Positions 23,898 to 33,137 of a stretch of 45,764 nt of DNA are shown piece by piece. Position numbers and translations under genes: made by a program. Source of the stretch: Brevibacterium sp. (GTDB lineage: Bacteria; Actinomycetota; Actinomycetes; Actinomycetales; Brevibacteriaceae); contig NZ_JALAHB010000197.1 in the NCBI RefSeq assembly GCF_022712115.1, forward strand, positions 1 to 45,764, in the 5' to 3' direction. The notes under the pieces were generated by a model. That model was not told where the DNA came from, made no database searches, and saw only the letters and a list, made by a program, of their open reading frames with translations. Within the stretch, counting starts at the first letter, position 1. Every line of letters starts with the position of its first letter.

Positions 23898-26633
23898 GTG
23901 TTCGTCCGACTGCTCACCGCCCTCGCCTGCACCCTGGGCCTCGTCCTGCCCGCCCATGCGTGGCCGGGAACGGCCCACGCCGCACCCGTGCCCGCCCCGG
24001 CGGAGCAGACCGCACCGCTCGCCGCACCCGCGCAGGACGCGACATCGGCGCAGGTCACCGGTGCCGCACCCGTGTCCCTGACCGCGCAGCCCGCGCCCGA
24101 GGCCGGGCCGGCGGACGCATCCGGCCCGGCCTCGGGCGCGGTGGTGATCGGCTCCTCCGGCCTCAGCCTCGAGGACCTCTCTCCGGAGACCACCCCGCAC
24201 CTCTGGCGGATGGCCGAGGAGGGCGCGGCGGGCAACCTGGCCGTGCGCACTCTCACACCGGCGACCTGCGCGGCCTCCGGCTGGCTGTCCCTGGGGGCGG
24301 GGGCGCGCATGCGGGGTGCGGACCTCACCCCGGCCTGGCAGCACCCCCTCTTCCTCGACCGCGCGTGCCCGCGGATGCTCGAGCCCACCTCGGAGGCGGC
24401 GGACGCGCCGGAGAGCACGGGACCCCAGCCCACGGGCCTCGCCCCCGCGGCGTTCTCCGAGTTCCACCGGGTGGACGATCTCAATGCGACCGGGGGCTAC
24501 GGCGCTTTGCCGGGCGCCTTCACCCATGCCGCGGACTCCGCCCTGGCGAGGGAGGGAGCGCCGGACGCGGATGCGACGCCGCCCGCTGCCGAGGGTGCGC
24601 AGGCGGACCGCAGCGCGGAACCGTCGTGGTGCACGGCCGCCGTGGGCACCGGCGCCGGCTACGCGGCCGCGGACCCGGAGGGCCAGGTGGGGCTCTGGTC
24701 CCCGCTGTCCACGCTGCTCGACGAGCCGGAGGACGCGGACGAGCGCACCCGTGAGAAGCGGGCGGCCGAACGCACCGCCCTGCTCTCCGCCTGCTCCCTC
24801 ACGCTCGTGGACGCCGGCACCGCCGCCGATCCTCTGTGGGACCCGGCAGCCTCCGCCCTCTGGTCCGAGGCCACGCTGGGCACGCTGCGCTCCGCGCAGA
24901 TCCAGGAGCTCGACGACCGCGTGGGCCTCATCCTCGAGTCCGTCCCGGACGACTACGACGTGGTCGTCGCGGGCCTCGGCGACTCCGCCTACCCCTCCCG
25001 GCTGCGCGCCCTGCTCGCCACCGGCCCCTCCTACCCCGAGGGGACGCTCACCGCCTCGTCCACGCGGCAGGCCGGCCTCACACAGCTCACGGACGTGCTG
25101 CCCGCCGTGCTGAGGAACACCGGGATGGAGGCCGCGGGCTCCTCCCCCGCCGCCTTCACCGTCGACACCGGCACCGCCGGGAAGTCCGCGCAGGAACGCC
25201 TCGACAGCCTCACGGCCGATGCGCGCAAGGCCGCGACGGTCCACACCCACGCACAGACCTTCGGGATCGTGCTCGACGTCCTCTTCTACGCGCTCTTCCT
25301 CTTCACGATGATCGGCTTCACGGTGCCGGTGGTCCGGTTCATGCGCCGGCGCAGCCTCGCGGCGCGGCGGCGCGCGGACTCCCTGCGCCCGGCTGCGGCC
25401 GTCGCCGCGGACGCCCCCGCCGTCCCGCTGAGCGGCTGGCGCACCGGCGTCTCCTGGGCCTGCTTCGCCCTCGGCCTCCTCCCGGCGGCCAGCTTCTTCG
25501 CCGGTTTCCTCCCCTGGGGCCGTGCGCCGGATCCCGCCCTCGCGCTCGCACTGTCGATCGCCGCGGCCGTCCTGGTGCTGCTGCTGGCGGCCGTCGCCGG
25601 CCCCTGGCGGCGGACCTGGGCCGGACGCATCGCGGCCGTGAGCCTGCTGAGTGCCCTCGTGCTCCTGGCGGACGTGGCCCTGGGCTCCCGCCTGCAGTTC
25701 AACTCCCTCATGGGCTACAACCCCATCGTCGCCGGGCGCTTCTACGGCCTGGGCAACCAGGGCGCCGCGCTGTTCCTCGTCGCCTCCCTGCTGGGCCTGG
25801 GCATCGTGGCCGCGCGGCTGGGCGCCCACGGCCGCGCCGGCTGGGCACGTGCGCTCACCGCCGTCTACGCCCTCGTGAGCGTGTGCGTGCTGGGCAACCC
25901 GGCGTGGGGCGCCAAGTTCGGCGGCACCGTGGCCGCGCTGGTGGGCTTCACCGTCCTCCTCCTCGCGCTGTTCCGCATCCGCGTGAACCTGCTCAAGCTC
26001 GCGGGGATCGGAGCAGGGGCCCTCGTCGTCATCATGGGCGTGGCCTGGCTGGACTACCTCCGTCCGCCGGCGGAGCGCTCGCACTTCGGCAGCTTCTTCG
26101 CCCAGGCTCTCGACGGTGAGCTGCTGGACGTCATCGGCCGCAAGCTGGGCGCCAACCTCCGCATCGCCGTCATCAACCCCGGCCTGGCGATCGTCGTGCC
26201 CCTGGCCGTCCTCATCGTCCTGTTCGCGCTGGCCTACCTGCGCCGGAGCAGGCGGACCGCCGTGCTCGCCCGGCCCTGGGACGGGTACCTCCCGGAGGCG
26301 CTCACGGACCCCCACGTGCACGCCGGCTTCCTGTCCGCCGTCCTCGCACTGGCCGTGGGCCTCGTCATCACGGACTCCGGGATCGCGGTGCCCGCGACGG
26401 GCGCCATGATGTTCGTCCCCTTCCTCGTGGTCCTCAGCCTCGACGCCGCACAGCGGGCGGAGGGCGAGGACGCTTCCAGCACGGCGGACGGCACGGTCCG
26501 GTCTGCACCTGCGTACGCGCCCGTCACGCCCGCCGCCGCAGAGACCGGCGAGGCCGGTGCGACCAGTGCGGCCAGCGCGAGCGGGAGCACGGAAACCGAC
26601 AGGAATGCACCCGGGCCCGAGGCCACCGCATGA
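23898..26633 (+). CDS. Membrane protein with alkaline-phosphatase-like ectodomain, paralogue 1
   Basis: Function unknown. The 911 residues begin with a signal sequence (cleavage likely after AHA, residue 28), then a secreted domain to about residue 454, then about 11 helices and a 60-residue Ala/Glu tail. The ectodomain recalls the alkaline phosphatase superfamily: [20 protein letters not shown] at its start and [17 protein letters not shown] at its end, the latter like the DLAPTLLDLLG element of sulfatases and phosphodiesterases. The metal-binding Asp expected in the first strand and the Thr/Ser nucleophile are not recognisable. The membrane half has [48 protein letters not shown] and ITDSG. 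The GTG start is 6 nt after a -10 box. The next gene is a paralogue overlapping by 4 bp. Confidence 0.85.
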   Translation: MFVRLLTALACTLGLVLPAHAWPGTAHAAPVPAPAEQTAPLAAPAQDATSAQVTGAAPVSLTAQPAPEAGPADASGPASGAVVIGSSGLSLEDLSPETTPHLWRMAEEGAAGNLAVRTLTPATCAASGWLSLGAGARMRGADLTPAWQHPLFLDRACPRMLEPTSEAADAPESTGPQPTGLAPAAFSEFHRVDDLNATGGYGALPGAFTHAADSALAREGAPDADATPPAAEGAQADRSAEPSWCTAAVGTGAGYAAADPEGQVGLWSPLSTLLDEPEDADERTREKRAAERTALLSACSLTLVDAGTAADPLWDPAASALWSEATLGTLRSAQIQELDDRVGLILESVPDDYDVVVAGLGDSAYPSRLRALLATGPSYPEGTLTASSTRQAGLTQLTDVLPAVLRNTGMEAAGSSPAAFTVDTGTAGKSAQERLDSLTADARKAATVHTHAQTFGIVLDVLFYALFLFTMIGFTVPVVRFMRRRSLAARRRADSLRPAAAVAADAPAVPLSGWRTGVSWACFALGLLPAASFFAGFLPWGRAPDPALALALSIAAAVLVLLLAAVAGPWRRTWAGRIAAVSLLSALVLLADVALGSRLQFNSLMGYNPIVAGRFYGLGNQGAALFLVASLLGLGIVAARLGAHGRAGWARALTAVYALVSVCVLGNPAWGAKFGGTVAALVGFTVLLLALFRIRVNLLKLAGIGAGALVVIMGVAWLDYLRPPAERSHFGSFFAQALDGELLDVIGRKLGANLRIAVINPGLAIVVPLAVLIVLFALAYLRRSRRTAVLARPWDGYLPEALTDPHVHAGFLSAVLALAVGLVITDSGIAVPATGAMMFVPFLVVLSLDAAQRAEGEDASSTADGTVRSAPAYAPVTPAAAETGEAGATSAASASGSTETDRNAPGPEATA

Positions 26634-28741
26634 TCCGCCGCCTGCTCACCACCCTCCTCGCACTGCTCCTGGCCGTGGGCGGGTTCGCCGCTCCGGCCTC
26701 GGGCACCGACCGCACGCCTGCCCGGACCGGCGAGGGACCCGTCATCCTCCTGGGCTTCGCCGGACTCACCTTCGAGGACGTCCACCCGGACCGCACGCCC
26801 CATCTCTGGCGCCTGGTCTCCGAGGGCGCGGTGGGCACCATGACCCCTCGCTCTGTGCGGGACACCAGCTGCGCCGCGGACGGCTGGCTGGGCGTGGCCT
26901 CCGGCAGGAGAGCGGCCGACGAGCCCCGCCCCACCTGCCGCGTCCTCGCCGACCCCATCGGAGGGTGGGTGCCCGACTGGGATGTGTACCTGGCCCAGGC
27001 CGCCGAGGACAACTACACACCCGGCGTGGGCGCACTCACCCAGACCGCGGAGGACGCGGGCGTGGCGGTGCGCGGCATCGGCCCCGGTGCGGCCGTGGGC
27101 ACGGCCGCCCCGGACGGCAGGGCCGCGGACTGTGAGCCGCGGGCCCCCGCCGGCGAGCGCGGCGCGCAGGTGGTCGACGCCGCCGAGGACGCCGGAATCG
27201 TGCTCGTGGACCTCGGCAGCGTCTACGCCCCCGGCAACTCGGTCACGGACCTCGACGCCGCGGTGGGAGAGGTGCTCACGGCGGTGGACGCCGCCGGGGC
27301 CGAGGGGCGGCACACCTCCCTCGTCGCCGCCTCCCTGGCCGACGGCCGCACGGACGAGTCCCGCATGCAGTTCTCCGCGGTCTACGGCGGGCGCGACGCC
27401 TCCGGCGCGTCCGCCGGCGAACCGGGAGCGGAACTGCTCACCTCGCCGTCCACCCGGCAGCCCGGCCTCGTCCAGGTCTCCGACCTCACCCCCACCCTCC
27501 TCTCGCTGGCGGGGGTGCAGGGCGGCTCCAACTTCGCGGGAGCGCCCATGCAGTTCCAGGACGGACCGGACGGGGCGGGCGGCAAGCACCAGCTCATGCT
27601 CGACCGGCAGACGGCCGTCCTCACCCAGCAGAGCATCTCCGCGTGGATGTACGCCGCGTGGGGAGGCCTGCTGCTGGTGGGCCTGGTCCTGTGCACCGTC
27701 ATGGCGCGCCGCTCGGGCACCGCGCGGGTCGCGACGCTGCTCGCCGGAGGCGGCATGCTCATGGCCTCGCTGCCCGTCTCGACCTACCTGGTGAACCTGC
27801 TCCCCTGGGAGCGCTCCACCTCGCCGGACGTGGCGATGCTGGGCGGGGTGATCGGCTGGGCCATCGTGCTCACCGCGCTCGCCGTCGCAGGGCCGTGGCG
27901 CAGGCTGCGGGGCGGCAGCCTCGCCTTCGTCTCCGCAGTGACGGTCGCGGTGCTCGCCGCCGATGTGCTCACGGGCTCGCGGCTGCAGATGTCGACGATG
28001 CTGGGCGAACCGCTGCTCATCGCCTCCCGCTTCTACGGGATCGGCAATTCCGCGCTCGCCCTCTACTGCACCGCGCTGCTCGTGGGGCTGGGGCTGGCCT
28101 GCTCATGGCTGCGCAGCTCCACGTGGAGGCACCGCAGATGGGTGACGACGACGGTGGTCATCGCGGCGGTCCTGGCCTCGTGCGGGCTGCTCGCGGCTCC
28201 GGGGCTGGGCACCAAGTTCGGCTCCGTGCCCACGCTGGTGCTGGGCAGCGCCGTGTTCGCCCTCGCCGCCGCCGGCATCCGGCTCTCGTGGAAGCGTCTG
28301 CTGGTCTTCGGCGGAGGTGCCGCAGCACTCATGCTCGCCGTGCTCTTCCTCGACTGGCTGCGGCCGGCGGAGGCGCGCACGCACTTCGGCAGATTCTTCG
28401 ACTCGATCCTCACCGGCGAGGCCGGTGCCGTGCTCATGCGCAAGATCGGCATGAACGTCGACATCCTCACCCAGAGCTGGATGACGCTGCTGCTGCCCCT
28501 GCTCATCGCCGTGGTGCTGTGGGCGGCGATCTCGCCGGCGCGCTTCCGCATCCCCGGCCTGGCGGAACAGTACCGGAGGCTCCCCCTTCTGCGTCCGGCC
28601 GTCATCTCGCTCGCCGTGCTGCTCGCGGTGGGGACCTTCATCAACGACTCCGGCGTGGTGGTGCCGGCCGTGGGGATGCTGTTCCTCGTGCCCGCGCTCG
28701 CCTCCTGTGCGGGCAGTTCCGAGGAGATGCGCCGGGGCTGA
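26630..28741 (+). CDS. Membrane protein with alkaline-phosphatase-like ectodomain, paralogue 2
   Basis: Function unknown. At 703 residues it is a shorter paralogue of the preceding gene, starting with ATGA overlap. A signal peptide ([20 protein letters not shown]) leads to an ectodomain to about residue 335 with [32 protein letters not shown], a [13 protein letters not shown] segment matching [14 protein letters not shown] in paralogue 1, and [16 protein letters not shown], then about 11 helices. Shared membrane motifs are [34 protein letters not shown] and NDSG. Conserved Arg, Asp, His and Asn within or next to helices suggest a transport or membrane-enzyme role rather than a scaffold. The two proteins probably form a heteromer. 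A degenerate repeat starts 27 bp after the stop. Confidence 0.85.
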   Translation: MIRRLLTTLLALLLAVGGFAAPASGTDRTPARTGEGPVILLGFAGLTFEDVHPDRTPHLWRLVSEGAVGTMTPRSVRDTSCAADGWLGVASGRRAADEPRPTCRVLADPIGGWVPDWDVYLAQAAEDNYTPGVGALTQTAEDAGVAVRGIGPGAAVGTAAPDGRAADCEPRAPAGERGAQVVDAAEDAGIVLVDLGSVYAPGNSVTDLDAAVGEVLTAVDAAGAEGRHTSLVAASLADGRTDESRMQFSAVYGGRDASGASAGEPGAELLTSPSTRQPGLVQVSDLTPTLLSLAGVQGGSNFAGAPMQFQDGPDGAGGKHQLMLDRQTAVLTQQSISAWMYAAWGGLLLVGLVLCTVMARRSGTARVATLLAGGGMLMASLPVSTYLVNLLPWERSTSPDVAMLGGVIGWAIVLTALAVAGPWRRLRGGSLAFVSAVTVAVLAADVLTGSRLQMSTMLGEPLLIASRFYGIGNSALALYCTALLVGLGLACSWLRSSTWRHRRWVTTTVVIAAVLASCGLLAAPGLGTKFGSVPTLVLGSAVFALAAAGIRLSWKRLLVFGGGAAALMLAVLFLDWLRPAEARTHFGRFFDSILTGEAGAVLMRKIGMNVDILTQSWMTLLLPLLIAVVLWAAISPARFRIPGLAEQYRRLPLLRPAVISLAVLLAVGTFINDSGVVVPAVGMLFLVPALASCAGSSEEMRRG

Positions 28742-28767
28742 GCGAGGAGGCGCGGGGCGCAGGGAGG

Positions 28768-28899
28768 CGTGCGGCGAGCTTCACGGGCGACGTGCAGAGG
28801 TCTGACCGGGGCGTGCAGGAAGCCCACCAGCGACGTGCGGCGAGCTCATCGGCGTCATCGGCGACTTGCAGGGAGCTGTCCGCTGGCCTGCGGGGAGCT
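28768..28899. repeat. Six degenerate ~22-bp tandem repeats between convergent genes
   Basis: The 13-mer CGTGCGGCGAGCT recurs imperfectly at 28768, 28791, 28812, 28834, 28865 and 28887, spacing 21-23 bp with one 31-bp step. It fills the whole gap between the stop of paralogue 2 and the stop of the small membrane gene, and the last copy overlaps that stop. Confidence 0.65.
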
Positions 28900-29089
28900 A
28901 GCCGGCGGCCTCGGCGGACAGGATCACCAGCCACACCGCGATGCCTGCGGGGAGGATCATCAGCGCCAGCGTCACCGTGCCCAGCCGGGCCATGCGCGCG
29001 TTGGACCTCTTGCGTCCCCAGCGTCGCAGTGCGCTGCCCAGCACCAGCAGCAGGGCGACGACGACCACGAGCACCTTGACGAACCCCAT
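28898..29089 (-). CDS. Small two-helix membrane protein
   Basis: A 63-residue protein with no family that I recognise: MGFVKVLVVVVALLLVLGSA forms helix one, a basic loop RRWGRKRSNARMARLG follows, and LGTVTLALMILPAGIAVWLVIL forms helix two, so the basic loop should lie in the cytoplasm. The ATG is 7 nt after TAGCCT, the same leaderless layout as other genes here, which supports it being real. It faces the tandem membrane-protein genes. The role is unknown. Confidence 0.6.
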   Translation of the reverse strand: MGFVKVLVVVVALLLVLGSALRRWGRKRSNARMARLGTVTLALMILPAGIAVWLVILSAEAAG

Positions 29090-29096
29090 GCGCAGA

Positions 29097-29102
29097 AGGC
29101 TA
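29097..29102 (-). promoter_or_regulatory. -10 box of the small membrane gene (leaderless)
   Basis: TAGCCT on the minus strand, 7 nt before the ATG at 29089. Confidence 0.45.
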
Positions 29103-29168
29103 CCGGAGTCGAAGGGGTCCGGACGCCGCAGAAGGCCACGTACCCCTCACCCCCAATCCAGCCACGCA

Positions 29169-29229
29169 CCCCAAGTTACGTCTGCGTACCGGCCGTGTAG
29201 GACGGCCGGTACGCAGACGTAACTTGGGG
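29169..29229. repeat. Long palindrome, copy 1 (downstream of the nucleotidase gene)
   Basis: A perfect 28-bp inverted repeat (29169-29196 with 29202-29229) with a 5-nt loop. The arm core AGTTACGTCTGCGTA is repeated in copy 2 near guaA. It probably acts as terminator for the nucleotidase gene, 119 bp upstream; the remaining 29230-29347 shows only GC-rich sequence. Confidence 0.85.
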
Positions 29230-29347
29230 ATTGCGGCTCCGGACGGGGTGGACCGCTGTGCCGCGCGGCCGCGCGCCTCACCTCTGCGGCGCCGCGCGCC
29301 TCAGCCCTGCGCGGCTGCGGCGCCTCGCCCCGGCGGTGCCGCGGACC

Positions 29348-31846
29348 TCAGACGGTGCTCTTGCGGCGACGGGACGCCGCCAGAGCGGTGCCGCCCGCAG
29401 CGACGAGCACGGCGGCCAGACCCAGCGCACCGGCGAACTCCGCACCGGTGCGAGGCAGCCTGCCGTCGTCCTTCCGGTCATCGCCGGAGCCGCTGCCGTC
29501 ACCGGAGCCGCTGCCGTCGTCCTGACCGTCACCGCTGCCGGAGCCGTCCCCGTTGCCGTCCTCGTCCCCGCTGCCGGAACCGTCGTCGTTGCCCGAACCG
29601 TCGTCGTCTCCACCTTCACCGGCGGCCACGACCTGGACCTCGAACTCCACGGAGGAGGGCAGAGGCTTGGGGTTGTCGTCCCACCAGGCGTGCTCCGGAT
29701 CCGCGACGAGGTTCGCCTGCACCGTGTAGGTGCCGGGAGCCACGTCGTCACCCGCCGTCACCGTGAGATCCGAACTGGTCGTTCCCTCTGCGATGGACGG
29801 CAGCACGGTCGACTCCGCAGTCTCCGCAGCGGCCGTGGAGACGGTGTCCACCGCGGTGAGGTCCGCGGAGAAGCCCGCGGGCAGCTCCAGAGAGAGGAGG
29901 AACGGCCCCTCGATCTCACGGGTGGCCTCGGTGTCGAAGGTGAGCGGCAGCTCTGCGCCCTGCTCCACCTGCGCCCGCTCCGGCGAACCCAGGCTCGCAG
30001 TGAGCTCCCCCGTGTTCATCACGTCCAGGGCGTAGTCCGCCTGGCGCTCCTGGTGGTCTGGGGAGACGGGCGTGTTCTCCTCGAAGTACTTCTCCCACAC
30101 GTCGAAGTCCGTGAGACCGGACTGTTCGAAGGTGCCATTGGCGAAGCCCGCGTAGTTGTCCCCGCCGGAGGCGAGGAAGCTCAGCGTCGCCACACGATAC
30201 GTGGCCTCGGGGTCGATCTCCTCACCGTCCACAGTCACGGAGAGGACCCGTTCGCCCTTCGGAGCGGTCGAGTCGTAGACCACACCCACCTCCTCGGAGA
30301 CGCCCAGATGGAGCATCGGCCGCGAGGCGCCCTCCGGCTGCCACTGCTCCTCGAACACCTGCAGCACATCCGCACCCGTGAGCGTCACGACGCCGTGGTC
30401 GTTGGCGAAGGGCAGCACCGCGTTGAGCTCGGCCACCGTCACCTCGCCCGGCTTCTCGCCGTTGTAGATGTCATCCACGAGGAGGTCCGTGCGGAGTCCG
30501 CCGGAGTTGGTGAGGCCGAAGTCCGCCTCCTCCAGCTGCGAGTACTCGACGCCCTCCTTGAGCGCGTCCGCCACGAGGTTGCCCAGCGTGGACTCCTTGC
30601 CGCGGTCCTCGCTGCCGTCCGCCGTGGCCCGGGTGATGTCCTCGGTGATGGTGCCCACCACGGTGGAGCCGATCTCCTTGGCCTGCGCCTCCGCATCCGC
30701 CACGATGTCGCGGACCTCGTCCACCACGGGCGAGGTGACCTCGACGCCCTTGGTCTCCAGCAGCGAGGCGTCATCCGTCGTCCACTCACCACTGCCGTCC
30801 GCGGTGAGCGTGAGGCTGCCCACGGCCTCGCCGTACTTCTGCGACTGCAGGATGGGACGCTCGCGGTCCGTGCCGGGAACGGGCGCGGAGAAGTTGGCGG
30901 GCAGGTGCGAGTGGCCCATGAACATCGCGTCGATCGACGGGTCGGACTGCTCCACGATCGCCTTGAACTCCGCGTTGGAGGCCAGAGCGGAGTCCAAGTC
31001 CGAGGTCACGGCGGGCCCCGCATGCGCGTTGAGGACCGTGACGTCCGGCCGCTGCTCCTCGGGCAGTCCCTCCAGCTCGGCCGCCGCCCGGTTGATCGCC
31101 TCGACGGAGTCGCCGAACTCGATGTCCGCGATGCCGTCCGGGCTCACGAGCGTGGCGGTGTCCTGGGTGACCACACCGATCACGCCGACCTTGAGGTCAC
31201 CGGCCTCGATGATCTCCCAGGGCTTCAGGCCCGCGGCGACGTCCTTGGTGCCCTTGGCGTAGACATTGGCACCCAGGTGCGCGAAGTCCGATTCCGCACC
31301 CACCCTGTCCCGGAGGTCCGCGTAGCCGCGGTCGAACTCGTGGTTGCCGGCAGCGGACACGTCCAGACCGATCGCGTTCAGGACATCCAGCGTGGGGGTG
31401 TCCTGCTGCGAGGAGGAGACGTAGGTGGAGGCTCCGATGTTGTCGCCGGAGGAGATGAAGGCGGTCTCCGCACCGGCCTCGGCCGCCGCGGCGCGCTCGC
31501 GCTCCACGACGCTCGCCACATTCACCCCCGCCTCGCTGATGCGGCCGTGGAAGTCCGTGATGTTGAGGAGCTGCAGCTCGGTGCCGGCGGCCGGGGCCGC
31601 GGCGGTCGCGAGTCCGTCGGTCTCCTCCGCAGCGGCCTCGCCGAGGCGGTCCCCGCCGTCCTGCTCCTGCTCGCCGAGGCCCTGGTCCTCCGAGGCGGAG
31701 GGGGCCTGTTCCGGGGCGGCCGGGGCGGAGTCGCGCTCAGCGCCGCCCAGCCCCGGTGCCGCCACGGCCGGCAGGGCTCCCAGCGGCACCAGCAGGCCCA
31801 CTGCCGCGGCGCCGGCGACGGCCCCGCGGATGAGATTCTTCTTCAT
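29348..31846 (-). CDS. Cell-wall-anchored bifunctional metallophosphatase / 5'-nucleotidase
   Basis: A secreted nucleotidase/UDP-sugar hydrolase-type enzyme that would release phosphate and nucleosides outside the cell. The 832 residues have a signal peptide (to about 29), an acidic Gln/Glu/Ala linker (to about 88), a calcineurin-like metallophosphoesterase domain with NITDFHGRI, SSGDNIGAS, AAGNHEFDRG, NAHAGP and a GHSHL metal motif, then the 5'-nucleotidase C-terminal domain (SPVVDEVRDIV to YAGFANGTF). A low-complexity Asp/Gly/Ser stalk follows, and then LPRTG at 797-801, a hydrophobic helix and an RRRK tail: a sortase anchor. No sortase gene is in the window. AAGGA lies 5 nt before the ATG. 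Possible PhoP control is discussed at 31931. Confidence 0.92.
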   Translation of the reverse strand: MKKNLIRGAVAGAAAVGLLVPLGALPAVAAPGLGGAERDSAPAAPEQAPSASEDQGLGEQEQDGGDRLGEAAAEETDGLATAAAPAAGTELQLLNITDFHGRISEAGVNVASVVERERAAAAEAGAETAFISSGDNIGASTYVSSSQQDTPTLDVLNAIGLDVSAAGNHEFDRGYADLRDRVGAESDFAHLGANVYAKGTKDVAAGLKPWEIIEAGDLKVGVIGVVTQDTATLVSPDGIADIEFGDSVEAINRAAAELEGLPEEQRPDVTVLNAHAGPAVTSDLDSALASNAEFKAIVEQSDPSIDAMFMGHSHLPANFSAPVPGTDRERPILQSQKYGEAVGSLTLTADGSGEWTTDDASLLETKGVEVTSPVVDEVRDIVADAEAQAKEIGSTVVGTITEDITRATADGSEDRGKESTLGNLVADALKEGVEYSQLEEADFGLTNSGGLRTDLLVDDIYNGEKPGEVTVAELNAVLPFANDHGVVTLTGADVLQVFEEQWQPEGASRPMLHLGVSEEVGVVYDSTAPKGERVLSVTVDGEEIDPEATYRVATLSFLASGGDNYAGFANGTFEQSGLTDFDVWEKYFEENTPVSPDHQERQADYALDVMNTGELTASLGSPERAQVEQGAELPLTFDTEATREIEGPFLLSLELPAGFSADLTAVDTVSTAAAETAESTVLPSIAEGTTSSDLTVTAGDDVAPGTYTVQANLVADPEHAWWDDNPKPLPSSVEFEVQVVAAGEGGDDDGSGNDDGSGSGDEDGNGDGSGSGDGQDDGSGSGDGSGSGDDRKDDGRLPRTGAEFAGALGLAAVLVAAGGTALAASRRRKSTV

Positions 31847-31891
31847 GTCCGTCCTTGACAGTCGAGGGAACGAGGTTGCGTGTCAGCTGTC

Positions 31892-31897
31892 ATTATC
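31892..31897 (-). promoter_or_regulatory. -10 box of the nucleotidase gene
   Basis: GATAAT on the minus strand, near-consensus, giving a leader of about 40 nt that includes the AAGGA ribosome site. Confidence 0.45.
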
Positions 31898-31930
31898 CTG
31901 AGCGCAGACCCCGGAAATGCTGTACGCACC

Positions 31931-31946
31931 TGAACATACCGTGAAC
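31931..31946 (-). promoter_or_regulatory. Candidate PHO box (two GTTCA units, 11-bp pitch)
   Basis: On the minus strand GTTCA occurs at 31946 and again exactly 11 bp later at 31935, just upstream of the -35 region of the nucleotidase promoter. Direct repeats of GTTCAC-like 11-mers are the PhoP box form known from Streptomyces. The units are only partly conserved after the first five bases. Confidence 0.35.
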
Positions 31947-32004
31947 ACTCCCCGAGCGCGCGCGAATCTCCGCAGAGCGGAATTCGGCACCGCACCGCAG
32001 ACGC

Positions 32005-33135
32005 TCAGCCCTGCAGCTCCTCCGCGCTCCGCCTGTTGCGAGCCGTCTCCGCCTGCTCCGCCCATCCCGCGGGGCCCTCCGGATAGCCCACCTCCTCGAG
32101 CACGAGACCGTGCGCGGGCATGAGGTGCATGGGGGCGAGCGCCGTCTTCGCCGCACCGGCCTCCGCGCGGGCCAGCTGCTCCGCGGGTGCCGTGACGTCC
32201 CAGGAGCCATGCCCCACCTTCACGAGAGCGCCCACCAGCGCACGGACCATGTGATGGCAGAAGGCATCGGCCTGCAGTCCCAGCGTGATCGCACCGTCGC
32301 CCGCGCCGCGCGTGACCGTGAGCGCCTGCAGCGTGCGGATGGTGGTGGACTCCGGACGCGGCTTGCAGAAGGGCAGGAAGTCGTGGAGGCCCAGCAGTTC
32401 CGCGGCGGCAGCGGCCATGCGCTCGACGTCGAGCTCGCCCCGCAGCTGCACCGTGTGGCCGACGGCCAGCGGGTCAAGGAACGCGGCGGCATCCGCGATC
32501 CGGTAGGAGTAGCGGCGCCAGACCGCGGAGAAGCGCGCGTCGAACTCCGCGGGCACCTCCTGCGCCGCATGCACCACGACATCCGGGGCCTCCAGGTGCG
32601 CGAGCACTCCTCGCAGACGGCTCGTCAGCCCTTCCGCGGGCGTGCGCCGCCGCTTCCCCTGTGTGCCGCCCAGCCTGGCCGCAGTGGTCTCCGGCAGGTC
32701 CAGGTGCACCACCTGCCTGCGCGCATGCACCCCCGCGTCCGTGCGGCCGGCGACGACGGTCCGCACGGGCACGCCGCAGATCTTCGCGAGCGCGGCCTCG
32801 AGAGTTCCCTGCACCGTGCGCAGACCCGGCTGGGTCGCCCAGCCGTGGAACCCTCCCCCCGCATAGCCGAGGTCGAGACGGAACCGCACCGCGGCCTCGG
32901 CGACCGAGGCCGCGGCAGCAGGCACGCGCGCGTCTTGCCGGGATCCCAGCAGCCCGGGGGCCGTCGCCGACCGCTCGCGAACGGACTCGGCTGGCCCGCC
33001 CACGGATCCCGCCTCTGGGAGTGCCACCCCGGCCTCCTCGCCCGCAGGCCCCGAGTCCGCGTTCCCCGAGTTCGCAGGCCCCGAGTCCGCAGCCCCCGGC
33101 CTCGCAGGCCCCGATGCCACAGACTCCGGCTTCAC
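32005..33135 (-). CDS. truA: tRNA pseudouridine(38-40) synthase
   Basis: Converts uridines 38-40 of the tRNA anticodon arm to pseudouridine. The conserved part starts about residue 83 with VRFRLDLGYAGGGFHGWA, then VAGRTDAGVHARRQVVHLDL with the catalytic Asp, DARFSAVWRRYSYRI, HDFLPFCK and FCHHMVRALVGAL. From the GTG at 33135, which overlaps the preceding stop as GTGA, the protein has 376 residues, some 80 more at the N-terminus than usual. That extension is Ala/Gly/Ser/Pro-rich and its first part is coded by 15-bp tandem repeats. A later in-frame GTG at 32889, directly before RFRLDLGY, would remove it and cannot be excluded. It probably belongs to one operon with the LemA-like gene. Confidence 0.9.
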   Translation of the reverse strand: MKPESVASGPARPGAADSGPANSGNADSGPAGEEAGVALPEAGSVGGPAESVRERSATAPGLLGSRQDARVPAAAASVAEAAVRFRLDLGYAGGGFHGWATQPGLRTVQGTLEAALAKICGVPVRTVVAGRTDAGVHARRQVVHLDLPETTAARLGGTQGKRRRTPAEGLTSRLRGVLAHLEAPDVVVHAAQEVPAEFDARFSAVWRRYSYRIADAAAFLDPLAVGHTVQLRGELDVERMAAAAAELLGLHDFLPFCKPRPESTTIRTLQALTVTRGAGDGAITLGLQADAFCHHMVRALVGALVKVGHGSWDVTAPAEQLARAEAGAAKTALAPMHLMPAHGLVLEEVGYPEGPAGWAEQAETARNRRSAEELQG

Positions 33136-33137
33136 AG
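33048..33137. repeat. Six 15-bp tandem repeats spanning the lemA-like stop and truA start
   Basis: Units of the form gccccgagtccgcag start at 33048, 33063, 33078, 33093, 33108 and 33123. They keep the truA frame and give five-residue repeats (roughly GPAxS/ADSGP). The lemA-like stop and truA GTG lie in the last unit. Confidence 0.75.

Noticed and set aside
23637-26321. A 2.7-kb open minus-strand frame continuous with rplM
   Set aside because: It lies antisense to the first tandem membrane gene, has the Arg/Gly/Ala-rich composition of a GC-shadow frame, and crosses the rplM promoter; only the last 147 codons are rplM.
28768-28899. CRISPR array
   Set aside because: The units are degenerate, about 22 bp with almost no spacer, and no cas gene is in the window.
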